Shown: one piece after another, positions 1 to 8,798 of the stretch | Layout: the number at the start of each line of letters is the position of its first letter | Numbering within the stretch: the stretch's first letter is position 1 | Assembly (NCBI RefSeq): GCF_001634885.1 | Contig: NZ_LWEX01000421.1 | Location: 1 to 58,555 of the forward strand | Source of the DNA: Sulfitobacter sp. HI0040 | GTDB lineage: Bacteria > Pseudomonadota > Alphaproteobacteria > Rhodobacterales > Rhodobacteraceae | Reading direction: 5' to 3' | Length of the DNA stretch: 58,555 nucleotides | Notes under the pieces: generated by a model | The model's input: the letters and a program-made list of their open reading frames with translations, nothing else | What the model was told of the DNA's origin: nothing | The model's database searches: none | Made by a program: the position numbers and the translations under genes

Positions 1-297
1 GCGGCGGATATCGGCGCGCGTCAGATATGGTGGTACGCCACCGTCGGTGCGGCGATCGTGGCCCTGTTCCTTCTGGCGTTCGGTCGCAGCTGGATCGCAT
101 GGTCCGGCGCGGTGGTGCTGCTGATTGCGCCCCATGTCTGGGGTGCGCCGCAGCCCGAAACCTACGCGGGGCCGGTACCGCCCGAACTGGCGGCGCTCTT
201 CGCCTCCCGGGCGCTGGGGACGGGACTGGCCGCATGGGTCGTGCTGGGTAGCCTCGCGGGATATTTCTGGCGGCGCGAAACGCTGCGCGCGGGGTGA
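1..297 (+). CDS. cbtA: CbtA-family cobalt transporter, C-terminal part (5' end outside window)
   Basis: This is the end of an open frame that enters from the left edge; about 98 residues are visible. The visible part has a hydrophobic helix (around ATVGAAIVALFLLAFG), then a motif typical of CbtA proteins (LIAPHVWGAPQPE), and a final membrane helix before a short basic tail (WRRETLRAG). CbtA proteins are predicted multi-pass cobalt transporter subunits usually made with the one-helix protein CbtB. The position directly upstream of cobW/cobN fits cobalt supply for cobalamin synthesis. The N-terminal helices and any cbtB or riboswitch lie outside the window. Confidence 0.8.
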   Translation, partial: AADIGARQIWWYATVGAAIVALFLLAFGRSWIAWSGAVVLLIAPHVWGAPQPETYAGPVPPELAALFASRALGTGLAAWVVLGSLAGYFWRRETLRAG

Positions 298-321
298 TCC
301 CGCAGCTCAAGGAGCTATTCC

Positions 322-816
322 ATGGACAGGGCTTTGTGGCTTTTCCTGATCGGCCTCGTGTTCGGGGGCGGGCTCGGGTTCACGCTGGCCGCGGGCTATG
401 GCGTGACCTTCGATGGTCATGACCATGCCGCTGCCGGTGCTGAGGCCCACGTCACAGTGGGCACGGAACACATGGCCCAGCATGCCACCCCGCTGGAGGT
501 TTCGGCCATCGCCGCCCCGGAGGTTTCGCTGCTGATCGATCCCGACCCGGACGCAGGCTGGAACCTTCAGGTCAAGACGCGCAACTTCGACTTCGCCCCC
601 CGCGATGCCGGGGGCGTTCACGTGGACGGCACGGGCCACGCGCATCTCTACGTCAACGGGGTGAAGCAGGCGCGGCTCTACGGCGATTGGCACCATATTC
701 CCGACCTGCCCGCGGGAGAGGTGATCATCGAGGTTGTGCTGAACACGAACGACCACCGACCGCTGGCAGTGGCGGGGCGGAAGATCGCCGCCGAAACCCG
801 GCTCATCGTCGAATGA
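322..816 (+). CDS. Membrane-anchored, His-rich periplasmic protein of unknown function, linked to the cobalt genes
   Basis: This encodes 164 residues. Residues about 5-25 form an N-terminal hydrophobic segment (signal anchor or signal peptide). A His-rich stretch follows (GHDHAAAGAEAHVTVG and HMAQH), then a beta-rich domain with GTGHAHLYVNG, YGDWHHIPDLPAGE and NTNDHRPLAV. The GHAHLYVNG/ND-HRPLAV pattern resembles small periplasmic domains with cupredoxin-like or DUF4399-like folds, which is a resemblance only. It starts 24 nt after the cbtA stop, so it is probably in the same operon. Metal binding, perhaps cobalt, is inferred from the histidines and the context. Confidence 0.6.
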   Translation: MDRALWLFLIGLVFGGGLGFTLAAGYGVTFDGHDHAAAGAEAHVTVGTEHMAQHATPLEVSAIAAPEVSLLIDPDPDAGWNLQVKTRNFDFAPRDAGGVHVDGTGHAHLYVNGVKQARLYGDWHHIPDLPAGEVIIEVVLNTNDHRPLAVAGRKIAAETRLIVE

Positions 817-910
817 CGCGCCGCAATTTCCTCCGTCGCTTGCCCGAGGGCCCCGCTTGCGTTAGGCCCGGCCCATCCCCTTTGCCCCTATCACGATTGG
901 ACGTTTCAGT

Positions 911-1276
911 ATGACGGTGACCCTGCATGTCTGCACAACCTGCCGCGCTGGCGAGATCGAAGCGGAGGATGCTCCCCGCCCCGGCGCGCGGCTTCACGCG
1001 GCCCTGACCGAAGCGGGCGCGCCCGAAGGCGTGCGCATCGTGCCGGTGGAATGTCTTTCCGCCTGTTCGCAGGGGGCTTCCGTGGCGCTTTCGGCCCCGG
1101 GCAAATGGACCTATGTCTACGGTCGCCTGAGCTGCGCGGATACGTCTGACATCCTCGCCGGTGCCGCGGCCTATGCCGCGACGACAGATGGCCTTGTGCC
1201 ATGGCGCGAACGCCCGGTCATTTTCCGCAAGCAAAGCCTTGCCCGCATTCCCCCGATGGAGATTCCGAATGACTGA
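911..1276 (+). CDS. DUF1636 metal-binding-type protein (copy 1)
   Basis: This 121-residue protein has four cysteines in the DUF1636 pattern: C8-x2-C11 near the N terminus and C48-x3-C52 in the ECLSACSQG segment. The spacing resembles thioredoxin-like [2Fe-2S] ferredoxins, so an iron-sulfur or other metal centre is plausible, but no function is established. The 3' end overlaps the cobW start by 8 nt. A second DUF1636 gene lies at 13903-14211 in the same operon. The 94-nt gap before it shows no recognisable cobalamin riboswitch. Confidence 0.8.
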   Translation: MTVTLHVCTTCRAGEIEAEDAPRPGARLHAALTEAGAPEGVRIVPVECLSACSQGASVALSAPGKWTYVYGRLSCADTSDILAGAAAYAATTDGLVPWRERPVIFRKQSLARIPPMEIPND

Positions 1277-2303
1277 CCTCGCAAAGATACCGGTGACCGT
1301 GATCACCGGCTTCCTCGGATCGGGCAAGACCACGCTGATCCGGCATTTGATGACCCATTCGCAGGGCCGCAGGCTCGCTGTTCTGGTCAATGAATTCGGG
1401 ACGGTCGGCGTGGACGGAGACATCCTGAAATCCTGCGCGGACGAAGATTGCCCCGCCGAGAACATCGTCGAACTGGCCAATGGCTGCATCTGCTGCACCG
1501 TGGCCGATGACTTCATTCCGACGATCGAGGCGCTGATGGCGATGCCCACCCGGCCCGATCACATCCTGATCGAAACCTCCGGTCTGGCTTTGCCGAAGCC
1601 GCTGCTGAAGGCGTTTGACTGGCCCGCCATCCGGTCGAAGATCACCGTGGACGGGGTGATCGCGCTGGCCGATGCAGAAGCGGTGGCCGCCGGACGGTTC
1701 GCGCCCGATGTGGCGGCGGTGGATGCCCAGCGTCAGGCCGATGACAGCCTCGACCATGAAACGCCCCTGAGCGAGGTATTTGAGGATCAGATTTCCTGTG
1801 CGGACATCGTGCTTCTGTCAAAGGCCGACCTCGCGGGGGAATCCGGCCTCGCCAAGGCGCGCGAGGTGGTAGAAGCCGAAAGCCCGCGTCGGATCCCGAT
1901 TCTGGAAATGAGCGAGGGCGTCGTTGACCCCAAGGTCGTGCTGGGCCTGAACGCGCAGGCAGAAGACGACCTAGCGGCACGTCCTTCCCACCATGACGGC
2001 GCCGACGATCATGAACACGACGACTTTGAAACCGTCGTGATCCCGATGCCCGAAATCGAAGATGTAAGCGCGCTCGTATCCGCGATCGAGGAAATGGCGG
2101 CGGAGCAGAACATTCTGCGCGTCAAAGGCTACGTGGCCGTCGCGGGCAAACCCATGCGCCTGCTTGTGCAGGCCGTGGGCGGGCGTGTCCGCCACCAGTT
2201 CGACCGGCCTTGGGGCAGCGACATGCGCGCCGGGCATCTGGTTGTCATCGCCGAACATGACGACGTGAACGAACCCCGCATCCGCGCGGCGCTGGGGGCC
2301 TGA
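1269..2303 (+). CDS. cobW: Cobalamin biosynthesis GTPase CobW
   Basis: CobW is a G3E-family P-loop GTPase thought to deliver cobalt to the cobalt chelatase CobNST. The 344 residues start with a P-loop, GFLGSGKT (14-21), followed by a CxCC metal site (NGCICC, C73/C75/C76), an LLSKAD base-specificity motif and a His/Asp-rich linker near residues 241-251 (HHDGADDHEHDD). The C-terminal half is the CobW C-terminal domain. The frame is open further upstream, but ATG 1269 puts the P-loop at the usual distance from the start and overlaps the DUF1636 stop by 8 nt. cobN follows after 4 nt, consistent with a shared step. Confidence 0.95.
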   Translation: MTDLAKIPVTVITGFLGSGKTTLIRHLMTHSQGRRLAVLVNEFGTVGVDGDILKSCADEDCPAENIVELANGCICCTVADDFIPTIEALMAMPTRPDHILIETSGLALPKPLLKAFDWPAIRSKITVDGVIALADAEAVAAGRFAPDVAAVDAQRQADDSLDHETPLSEVFEDQISCADIVLLSKADLAGESGLAKAREVVEAESPRRIPILEMSEGVVDPKVVLGLNAQAEDDLAARPSHHDGADDHEHDDFETVVIPMPEIEDVSALVSAIEEMAAEQNILRVKGYVAVAGKPMRLLVQAVGGRVRHQFDRPWGSDMRAGHLVVIAEHDDVNEPRIRAALGA

Positions 2304-2307
2304 AACG

Positions 2308-5300
2308 ATGCATGTCGTCTTCCGCGACAGCCACGGGTTGGAGGATACGGACACACCGTTCGATCCCGGACAGACCCCGGCTGACCTGATCGTCCTGTCG
2401 TTTTCCGACAGCGATCTGGGGGCTTTCGCGGCGGGCTGGCATCGTGGGGGCGGCCCCGATGGGGACTTGCCCAGCCTGCGGTTGTGCAACCTCGTCGCGC
2501 TGCGGCACCCGGCCAGCGTGGACAATTACGTGGAACAGACACTCGCCGGAGCCAAGGGCATCCTGATCCGCCTGATCGGGGGCGAGAATTATTGGCCCTA
2601 CGGGGTGATGCAGGTGCAGGACTTTGCCCGTCGCAACGGGATTGCACTGGCGATCCTGCCCGCCGACGGGCGCGAGGACCCGGCGCTCGACGGTTATTCC
2701 ACCCTTCCGGTTTCCACCCTGCGGCGGTTGCAGCATTTGTGTGATGCGGGCGGCGCGGTCGCTGCGCAGGCGGCGCTTGCGCAGCTTGCCTTGGCTGCTG
2801 GTTTCTATGCGGGTCCCGTTCCCGGCGCCAAGTCGGTGCCGGACTGCGGCTTCTACACGCCGGAACGGGGGTTCGTGCCCTATTTCGATGCAGGCGCCGG
2901 CGATGTGGTGGTGGTGACCTTTTATCGCAGCTACCTCATGGCCGCCGATACCGCACCGGTGGACGCGCTGCTGAACGAACTCGCTGAACGCGGCTTCAAC
3001 GCCGTCGGAATCTTCGTGCCCTCGCTAAAGGCCGAAAGCGCGCGAACGTTCCTGATCAACGCCTTCACCGGCGTGAAGCCTGTGGCCATCGTGAACGCCA
3101 CCGCTTTCTCGGGTCGGGGTGAGGATGGCACCACGCCGCTGGACACGCCGGGCTGCCCCGTTTTTCAGGTGGCGCTCTCCACCGCGCGGCAGAAGGACTG
3201 GGCAGAGGCGGAGCGTGGATTGTCCCCGGCAGATCTGGCCATGCATGTCGTATTGCCCGAGGTGGATGGCCGGATCTTTGCCGGGGTGATCAGCTTCAAG
3301 GCCCCGGAGCGCAGGGACCCGCATCTGCAATACGCCCGGTTCAGCCACAGGCCCCATGTGGCCCGCATCCGCGCTGTGGTTGATCGCGTCAAGGCATGGC
3401 ACCGGCTGTCGGAAACGCCGAAGGCGAAGCGGGAACTGGCGCTTGTCCTGTCCACCTACCCGGGTCGGACAGATCAGCTGGCCCATGCGGTCGGCCTTGA
3501 TGCGCTGGCGAGTGTCGAAGACATGCTGCTGATGCTGGCGGGCTTCGGCTATGGGGTGCGCCCGCAGATAGGTTTTGGCCGGGCGCTGGCCAGCGAGATA
3601 CTCGAATGGTCCCTGTCTGACTACGAGGCGGCGCTCGATGATCTGCCGGAGCCACTACGCGAGGCGGTCCATGAAGCATGGGGCAGGCCCGAAGCGGATC
3701 CCCTGGTGCGCGACGGTAGCTTTCACTTCCCCGCCATCCGCTGCGGGAACGCCTTGGTGGCGCTGCAGCCCGAACGCGGCGATCCTGCATCCCGGGACGA
3801 CGATTATCACGACCTCGCCCGGGTCCCGCGCCATTCCTATGTGGCGTTCTACCTTTGGCTGCGGTCGCAGCGGCTGCATGCCCTGATTCACATGGGGGCG
3901 CATGGCACGCTGGAATGGCTGCCCGGCAAGGCGGTGGCCCTGTCTGACGAATGCTGGCCCGAAGTTCTGACCGGCCCGCTTCCGGTGATCTATCCCTTCA
4001 TCGTAAATGATCCGGGTGAGGCGGCGCAGGCCAAACGGCGCATCGGGGCAGTCACGTTGGGCCATCTGCCGCCGCCGATGAAGGACAGCGCCGTGCCCGA
4101 CGGGCTGTTGCAACTGGAACGGCTGCTCGACGAATATTCAACCGCCGACGGGCTCGACCCCTCCCGCCGGGACCGGCTGGTCGAAACGATCCGCTCCGAA
4201 GCGCAGGCCGCCGGGGTCGAGGAAGACCTCGGTCTCGATGCCGCAAGCTCCGCCGCCGAAGCGATCACCCGGATCGACCGTTTCGTCTGCGACATCAAGG
4301 AAAGCCAGTATGGTGACGGGCTGCATGTCTTCGGCACCGCCGAGGGTGAGAACGACGGCCTGTTGCAGGCACTGCGGGGCCGCAGGGTCGATGCGGGCCC
4401 GTCGGGCTCCCCCTACCGGGGCCGGTCCGATGTTCTGCCCACAGGCCGCAACCTCTTTTCCGTCGACCCGCGTGCCGTGCCCACCCGTGCCGCCCATGCG
4501 CAGGGCGTGAAACTGGCGGAGGAACTGCTGCGCCGCCATCTGCAGGACACCGGCGACTGGCCGCGCGGTCTGGTCGTGGACCTCTGGGGGTCCGCCACCA
4601 TGCGCACGGCGGGCGAGGAAATCGCCATGGCCATGCATCTCGCCGGGCTGGCGCCGAAGTGGGACGCGGGCAGCGAACGGGTTTCGGGTTTCGAGGTCAT
4701 ACCCCTCACCCTGTTGAACCGGCCCCGCATCGATGTGACGCTGCGGGTCTCGGGGCTCTTCCGCGACGTTTTCCCGGGCCTTTCACAATTGTTCGAAGCG
4801 GGTGCCGAAGTCCTTTCGAAGCGAGAGGAAGCGGCGGACATGAACCCCTATCTTCAGCACGCGCCCCGGGTCTTTGGCCCGAAACCCGGCCTTTACGGCA
4901 TGGAAATGGCCCATGCGCTGCACGATTACACCGATGCGGGCCGCGAAGCGGCGGGGCAGGCGTGGCTCAAGGGTTCCGAATGGGCCATCGATGCGCAGGG
5001 TACGGCGCGGCAGGATCGTCACGCGCTCGAGGCGCGGCTCAGATCGGCGGATGGCTTTGCCCATGTTCAGGATCTGGCGGAAACCGACATCCTGCTGGCG
5101 GCGGATTACGCGGACCACGAAGGCGGCTTTGCCGCCGCGATGGCGCACCTGGGGGCAGAGGCCCCGGCGATGTACCACGTCGACAGCACCCGCCTGAACG
5201 ATCCCCGCGCCCGCACCCTGCCAGAAGAGGTCGCCCGCGTCGTCCGCGCGCGCGCTGCCAACCCCGGCTGGGCAAGCGGCATGATGCGCCACGGCTATCG

Positions 5301-5553
5301 CGGCGCCGCCGAGATCACCGCGACATTGGACAACCTTGCCGCCTTTGCTCATCTCACGCGGGAGGTCTCCGCGCATCTGTTCGATCTCTATTACGAGGCG
5401 ACATTGGGCCGGAATGATCTGGTGGAGTTCATGGAAAGGGAAAACCCCGCCGCGCTGGACGCCTTGCGTCGCCGGTTCGAAGCGCTGCGCGATGCGGGGC
5501 TCTGGGTGACACGGCGAAATTCGATCTCCGCCGGGATGGACGCGGTTCGATGA
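2308..5553 (+). CDS. cobN: Cobaltochelatase large subunit CobN
   Basis: CobN is the porphyrin-chelatase-type subunit that, with the AAA+ CobS and the VWA/MIDAS protein CobT, inserts cobalt into hydrogenobyrinate a,c-diamide using ATP. The 1081-residue frame shows the family hallmarks GGENYWPYG, LIHMGAHGTLEWLPGKAV, GSPYRGRSDVLPTGRN and DLWGSATMRTAGEEIAMAM in order, up to the MERENP segment near the C terminus. It is on the short side for CobN; the classic Pseudomonas denitrificans protein is longer. cobS and cobT are not in this window. Its stop overlaps the cobG start (ATGA at 5550). Confidence 0.95.
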   Translation: MHVVFRDSHGLEDTDTPFDPGQTPADLIVLSFSDSDLGAFAAGWHRGGGPDGDLPSLRLCNLVALRHPASVDNYVEQTLAGAKGILIRLIGGENYWPYGVMQVQDFARRNGIALAILPADGREDPALDGYSTLPVSTLRRLQHLCDAGGAVAAQAALAQLALAAGFYAGPVPGAKSVPDCGFYTPERGFVPYFDAGAGDVVVVTFYRSYLMAADTAPVDALLNELAERGFNAVGIFVPSLKAESARTFLINAFTGVKPVAIVNATAFSGRGEDGTTPLDTPGCPVFQVALSTARQKDWAEAERGLSPADLAMHVVLPEVDGRIFAGVISFKAPERRDPHLQYARFSHRPHVARIRAVVDRVKAWHRLSETPKAKRELALVLSTYPGRTDQLAHAVGLDALASVEDMLLMLAGFGYGVRPQIGFGRALASEILEWSLSDYEAALDDLPEPLREAVHEAWGRPEADPLVRDGSFHFPAIRCGNALVALQPERGDPASRDDDYHDLARVPRHSYVAFYLWLRSQRLHALIHMGAHGTLEWLPGKAVALSDECWPEVLTGPLPVIYPFIVNDPGEAAQAKRRIGAVTLGHLPPPMKDSAVPDGLLQLERLLDEYSTADGLDPSRRDRLVETIRSEAQAAGVEEDLGLDAASSAAEAITRIDRFVCDIKESQYGDGLHVFGTAEGENDGLLQALRGRRVDAGPSGSPYRGRSDVLPTGRNLFSVDPRAVPTRAAHAQGVKLAEELLRRHLQDTGDWPRGLVVDLWGSATMRTAGEEIAMAMHLAGLAPKWDAGSERVSGFEVIPLTLLNRPRIDVTLRVSGLFRDVFPGLSQLFEAGAEVLSKREEAADMNPYLQHAPRVFGPKPGLYGMEMAHALHDYTDAGREAAGQAWLKGSEWAIDAQGTARQDRHALEARLRSADGFAHVQDLAETDILLAADYADHEGGFAAAMAHLGAEAPAMYHVDSTRLNDPRARTLPEEVARVVRARAANPGWASGMMRHGYRGAAEITATLDNLAAFAHLTREVSAHLFDLYYEATLGRNDLVEFMERENPAALDALRRRFEALRDAGLWVTRRNSISAGMDAVR

Positions 5554-6713
5554 ACGCGGCCGCGCAGAACACGACGAGTCCCGCCGTACGCGGCTGGTGC
5601 CCCGGCGCGCTGCGCCCGATGCTTTCCGGCGACGGGCTCGTTGTGCGGCTGCGCCCGCGGCTCGGGCGTCTCTCGCGTGAACAGGCCGCCGGAGTGGCAG
5701 AGCTTGCGGAAATGCATGGCAACGGCATGCTCGACCTTTCCAGTCGTGCGAACCTGCAGATGCGGGGGGTGAGCGAAGAGGGACACGAAGGGCTGCTGAC
5801 AGGGCTGCGCGCCCTTGGCCTGCTGGACGATGATGCAGAGGCGGAGGCGCGGCGCAACGTGCTGCACCATCCGTTTGGCGCCTGCATGGAAACCAGCGCC
5901 CAACTTGAGGATGCGCTCGCCGATCCGTCGCTGCCGGTCCTCTCCTCGAAATTCGGCTATGTTCTGGATGCTGGGCCCGTGCCGCTGCTTCGGGATGCGC
6001 CCGGCGACATCCGGCTGGAACGTCACCCCGAAGCCGGGCTGATCCTGCGCCCCGATGGCGCCGCTTTCGGCAAGCCCGTGGCTGAGGCGGATGCTGTACC
6101 GGAAATGCTTGCACTGACCCGTTGGTTCGCCGGGGCGGGCGGCTTTTCAACAGGGCGGATGCTGCACCTTGTGGCGCAGGGCGCCGCATTGCCGCCGGGC
6201 TACGTTGCGCCTGTGTCAACGGATGCTCCCGCGACGCCCGTCCCGGGACCGCAGGAAAACGGATACCTCGTCGCGCTCGCCTTCGGCCAGATGGATGCCG
6301 CGACGTTGCGCGAATTGTCCCGGCTGGGAGACGTGCGGCTGACGCCCTGGCGCATGGTCCTGATCGAGGGACTTGGGCAGGCACCCGACCTTCCCGGCCT
6401 CATCACGCGCGGGGATGATCCGCTGCTGCGGGTCGTGGCCTGCGTCGGGCATCCCGCCTGCCTGCAGGCGCGGGGAGAGACGCGGCAAACGGCCCGGACG
6501 CTCGCGCCTTTGGTCCCGCCGGGGCGCAAGCTCCATGTGTCGGGCTGCGCCAAGGGCTGTGCCCACGCCAAGCCCGCCGACTTTACGCTGATACCGGGAC
6601 CCGAGGGATTTGATCTGGTCCGAAACGGCCGCGCCGACGCCCGACCGGATCGCCGGAGGCTGGATATGCCCGCACTTGCCCGCGTGCTGAAAGAGGAAGC
6701 CGATGCCACATAG
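5550..6713 (+). CDS. cobG: Precorrin-3B synthase CobG
   Basis: CobG is an oxygen-dependent enzyme that oxidises precorrin-3A to precorrin-3B, so its presence marks the aerobic pathway. It belongs to the sulfite/nitrite reductase fold, with an Fe-S cluster. The 387 residues show two half-domains. The N-terminal half has LSSRANLQMRGV, and the C-terminal half has the probable cluster ligands CVGHPAC and SGCAKGCAH. The length is normal for the family. The start overlaps the cobN stop by 4 nt, and the stop lies 11 nt inside cobH. Confidence 0.93.
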   Translation: MNAAAQNTTSPAVRGWCPGALRPMLSGDGLVVRLRPRLGRLSREQAAGVAELAEMHGNGMLDLSSRANLQMRGVSEEGHEGLLTGLRALGLLDDDAEAEARRNVLHHPFGACMETSAQLEDALADPSLPVLSSKFGYVLDAGPVPLLRDAPGDIRLERHPEAGLILRPDGAAFGKPVAEADAVPEMLALTRWFAGAGGFSTGRMLHLVAQGAALPPGYVAPVSTDAPATPVPGPQENGYLVALAFGQMDAATLRELSRLGDVRLTPWRMVLIEGLGQAPDLPGLITRGDDPLLRVVACVGHPACLQARGETRQTARTLAPLVPPGRKLHVSGCAKGCAHAKPADFTLIPGPEGFDLVRNGRADARPDRRRLDMPALARVLKEEADAT

Positions 6714-7332
6714 CTACATCACCGACGGGGCGGAGATATACCGCCAGTCCTTCGCTACCATCCGGGCGGAAGCGGCGCTTTCCCGCTTTACTCCGGAGGA
6801 GCAGATCGTCGCCGTGCGCATGATCCATGCCGCCGGCATGGTGGGCCTGGAAGCGGCCATCCGCTTTTCCGAAGGCATGGCCATCGCCGCGCGGGCCGCG
6901 CTGGAGGAGGGCGCGCCGGTGCTGTGCGACGCCTACATGGTCTCCGAAGGGATCACCCGCAAACGGCTGCCCCGCGACAACGAGGTCATTTGCACCCTGC
7001 GCGATCCGAAGGTGCCCGACCTTGCCGCGCAGATGGGCAACACCCGCTCCGCCGCAGCGCTGGAACTCTGGCGGCCCCATCTATCCGGCGCCGTGGTGGC
7101 CATCGGCAACGCGCCGACGGCGCTGTTCCACCTGCTGAACATGCTGGAGGATCCCGAGTGCCCCCGCCCGGCGGCCATCATCGGGTGTCCCGTGGGTTTC
7201 ATCGGGGCGGCCGAAAGCAAGGATGCGCTGATGCAGGATCTGCCCGTGCCTTCGATGATCGTCGAAGGGCGGCTGGGCGGCTCGGCGATCACGGTCGCGG
7301 CGGTCAATGCGCTCGCCAGCAGGGTGGAGTAG
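6703..7332 (+). CDS. cobH: Precorrin-8X methylmutase CobH
   Basis: CobH moves the C11 methyl group to C12, turning precorrin-8X into hydrogenobyrinic acid. The 209-residue protein has the family's catalytic-histidine segment VRMIHAAGMVG (H42), then CDAYMVSEGI, IGNAPTALF and the GCPVGFIGAAESK loop. It overlaps the end of cobG by 11 nt, and cobI follows after 3 nt, so it is translated within the same operon. The length is normal and nothing is missing. Confidence 0.95.
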   Translation: MPHSYITDGAEIYRQSFATIRAEAALSRFTPEEQIVAVRMIHAAGMVGLEAAIRFSEGMAIAARAALEEGAPVLCDAYMVSEGITRKRLPRDNEVICTLRDPKVPDLAAQMGNTRSAAALELWRPHLSGAVVAIGNAPTALFHLLNMLEDPECPRPAAIIGCPVGFIGAAESKDALMQDLPVPSMIVEGRLGGSAITVAAVNALASRVE

Positions 7333-7335
7333 GAC

Positions 7336-8067
7336 ATGGGCCGCATCATTTGCGCGGGGCTCGGCCCCGGCGACGTCGAACTGATGTCCGTGAAGTCCGA
7401 CCGGGTGATCCGGGGCGCCCGCCATGTCGCCTATTTCCGCAAGAAGGGGCGCGAGGGGCAGGCGCGGAGCATGGTGGCCGGAATGCTGGCCGATGGCGTG
7501 ACCGAATACCCAATGGAATATCCCGTCACGACCGAACTGCACTTCGGCTCCGAAGAATACCGCCGCGAAATGGTGGCGTTCTATGAACACTGGGCGGACA
7601 AGCTGGCCGAACTCGCCGGGCAGCATGACGTCGTCGTGCTCTGCGAAGGCGACCCGTTCTTTTACGGATCCTTCATGCATCTGCACACCCGCCTTCAGGG
7701 CCGGGCCGAGGTGGAGGTGCTGCCTGCCATTCCGGGTATGGTGGGCTGCTGGAACGCGCTGGATACGCCCTTTACATGGGGTGACGATGTGCTCACCGTT
7801 TTGATGGGCACCCTGCCGGAGGATGAACTGGCAGGCCATATGGACCGCGCCGATGCGCTGGTCGTGATGAAAACGGGCCGTAACCTGCCCGCCGTGCGCC
7901 GGGCGCTGGACCGGGCCGGGCGGCTTGATCAGGCGTGGCTCGTTGAGAAGGGCACGATGCCCGGCCAGCGCATCGCGCGACTGGCCGAGGTGGACGATGC
8001 CGATTGCCCGTATTTCGCCATCGTGCTGGTGCACGGAAAGGGCCGCCGCCCGGAGGCACCGGAGTGA
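7336..8067 (+). CDS. cobI: Precorrin-2 C20-methyltransferase CobI
   Basis: This 243-residue tetrapyrrole (SUMT-type) methyltransferase uses S-adenosylmethionine to methylate C20 of precorrin-2, giving precorrin-3A. The glycine-rich N-terminal loop GLGPGDVELMSVKS, the CEGDPFFYGSFMHL loop and the PGMVGCWNA segment are all present. The stop codon lies inside the GTGA overlap with cobJ at 8064-8067. Confidence 0.95.
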   Translation: MGRIICAGLGPGDVELMSVKSDRVIRGARHVAYFRKKGREGQARSMVAGMLADGVTEYPMEYPVTTELHFGSEEYRREMVAFYEHWADKLAELAGQHDVVVLCEGDPFFYGSFMHLHTRLQGRAEVEVLPAIPGMVGCWNALDTPFTWGDDVLTVLMGTLPEDELAGHMDRADALVVMKTGRNLPAVRRALDRAGRLDQAWLVEKGTMPGQRIARLAEVDDADCPYFAIVLVHGKGRRPEAPE

Positions 8068-8798
8068 GCGGCTGGGTCGCGGTTGTCGGCCTTGGCCCCG
8101 GGCGCGACGATCTGGTGACGCCCGAGGTCAGCGCAACGCTAGCCGAGGCGACGGATATCATCGGATACATCCCTTATGTCGAACGGATCGCACCCGCCGC
8201 TGGGCTGACGCTGCATCCCAGCGACAACCGGGTGGAGCTGGAGCGCGCGGAACTTGCCCTGCGGCTCGCGTCCGAAGGGCGGCGGGTCGTTGTGGTCTCT
8301 TCCGGTGATCCGGGGGTTTTCGCCATGGCCTCTGCCGTGTTCGAAGGGCTTGAAGCGCATCCCGGATACATGGGCACAGAGATCCGCGTTCTGCCCGGGA
8401 TCACGGCCATGCTGGCCGCCGCGGCGGCGGCAGGCGCACCGCTGGGCCATGATTTCTGCGCCATCAACCTCAGCGACAACCTGAAGCCATGGTCCCTGAT
8501 CGAGCATCGCCTGCGCATGGCGGCCCGGGGCGATTTCGCCATGGCCTTCTACAATCCCCGGTCCAAATCGCGCCCGCATCAGTTCGGTCAGGCGCTCGAT
8601 ATTCTCCGCGAAGAATGTGGCCCGAAACGGCTGATCATTTTCGCCCGCAACGTCAGCCGCCCGGACCAGACGATCAGGACCGTCGAACTGGGGGAAGCCA
8701 CGCCCGAAATGGCTGATATGCGAACGGTCGTTCTGGTCGGCAATGCCGCGACTCGGCGGGTCGGCCCGCATGTCTATACGCCGCGCGGGGCCGAATGA
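8064..8798 (+). CDS. cobJ: Precorrin-3B C17-methyltransferase CobJ
   Basis: CobJ methylates C17 and drives contraction of the corrin ring. The GTG at 8064 is the preferred start: it overlaps the cobI stop (GTGA), has GGAGG 7 nt upstream (8052-8056), and makes the protein begin at the glycine-rich loop VVGLGPGRDDLVTPE. An in-frame ATG 20 codons upstream would add residues that do not fit the family. The 244 residues contain SSGDPGVFAMA and the FYNPRSKSRPHQ signature. The 3' end overlaps the 3' end of cobK, which is on the opposite strand, by 25 nt. Confidence 0.93.
   Translation: MSGWVAVVGLGPGRDDLVTPEVSATLAEATDIIGYIPYVERIAPAAGLTLHPSDNRVELERAELALRLASEGRRVVVVSSGDPGVFAMASAVFEGLEAHPGYMGTEIRVLPGITAMLAAAAAAGAPLGHDFCAINLSDNLKPWSLIEHRLRMAARGDFAMAFYNPRSKSRPHQFGQALDILREECGPKRLIIFARNVSRPDQTIRTVELGEATPEMADMRTVVLVGNAATRRVGPHVYTPRGAE

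Noticed and set aside
817-910. Possible cobalamin riboswitch before DUF1636/cobW
   Set aside because: The 94-nt gap is too short for a cobalamin riboswitch and shows no B12-box-like core. Any riboswitch is more likely upstream of the window.
4783-6384. 533-codon open frame on the minus strand opposite cobN/cobG
   Set aside because: It lies across two confident plus-strand genes, is low-complexity Arg/Ala/Pro-rich, and has no recognisable motif. It is a product of GC-rich codon bias.
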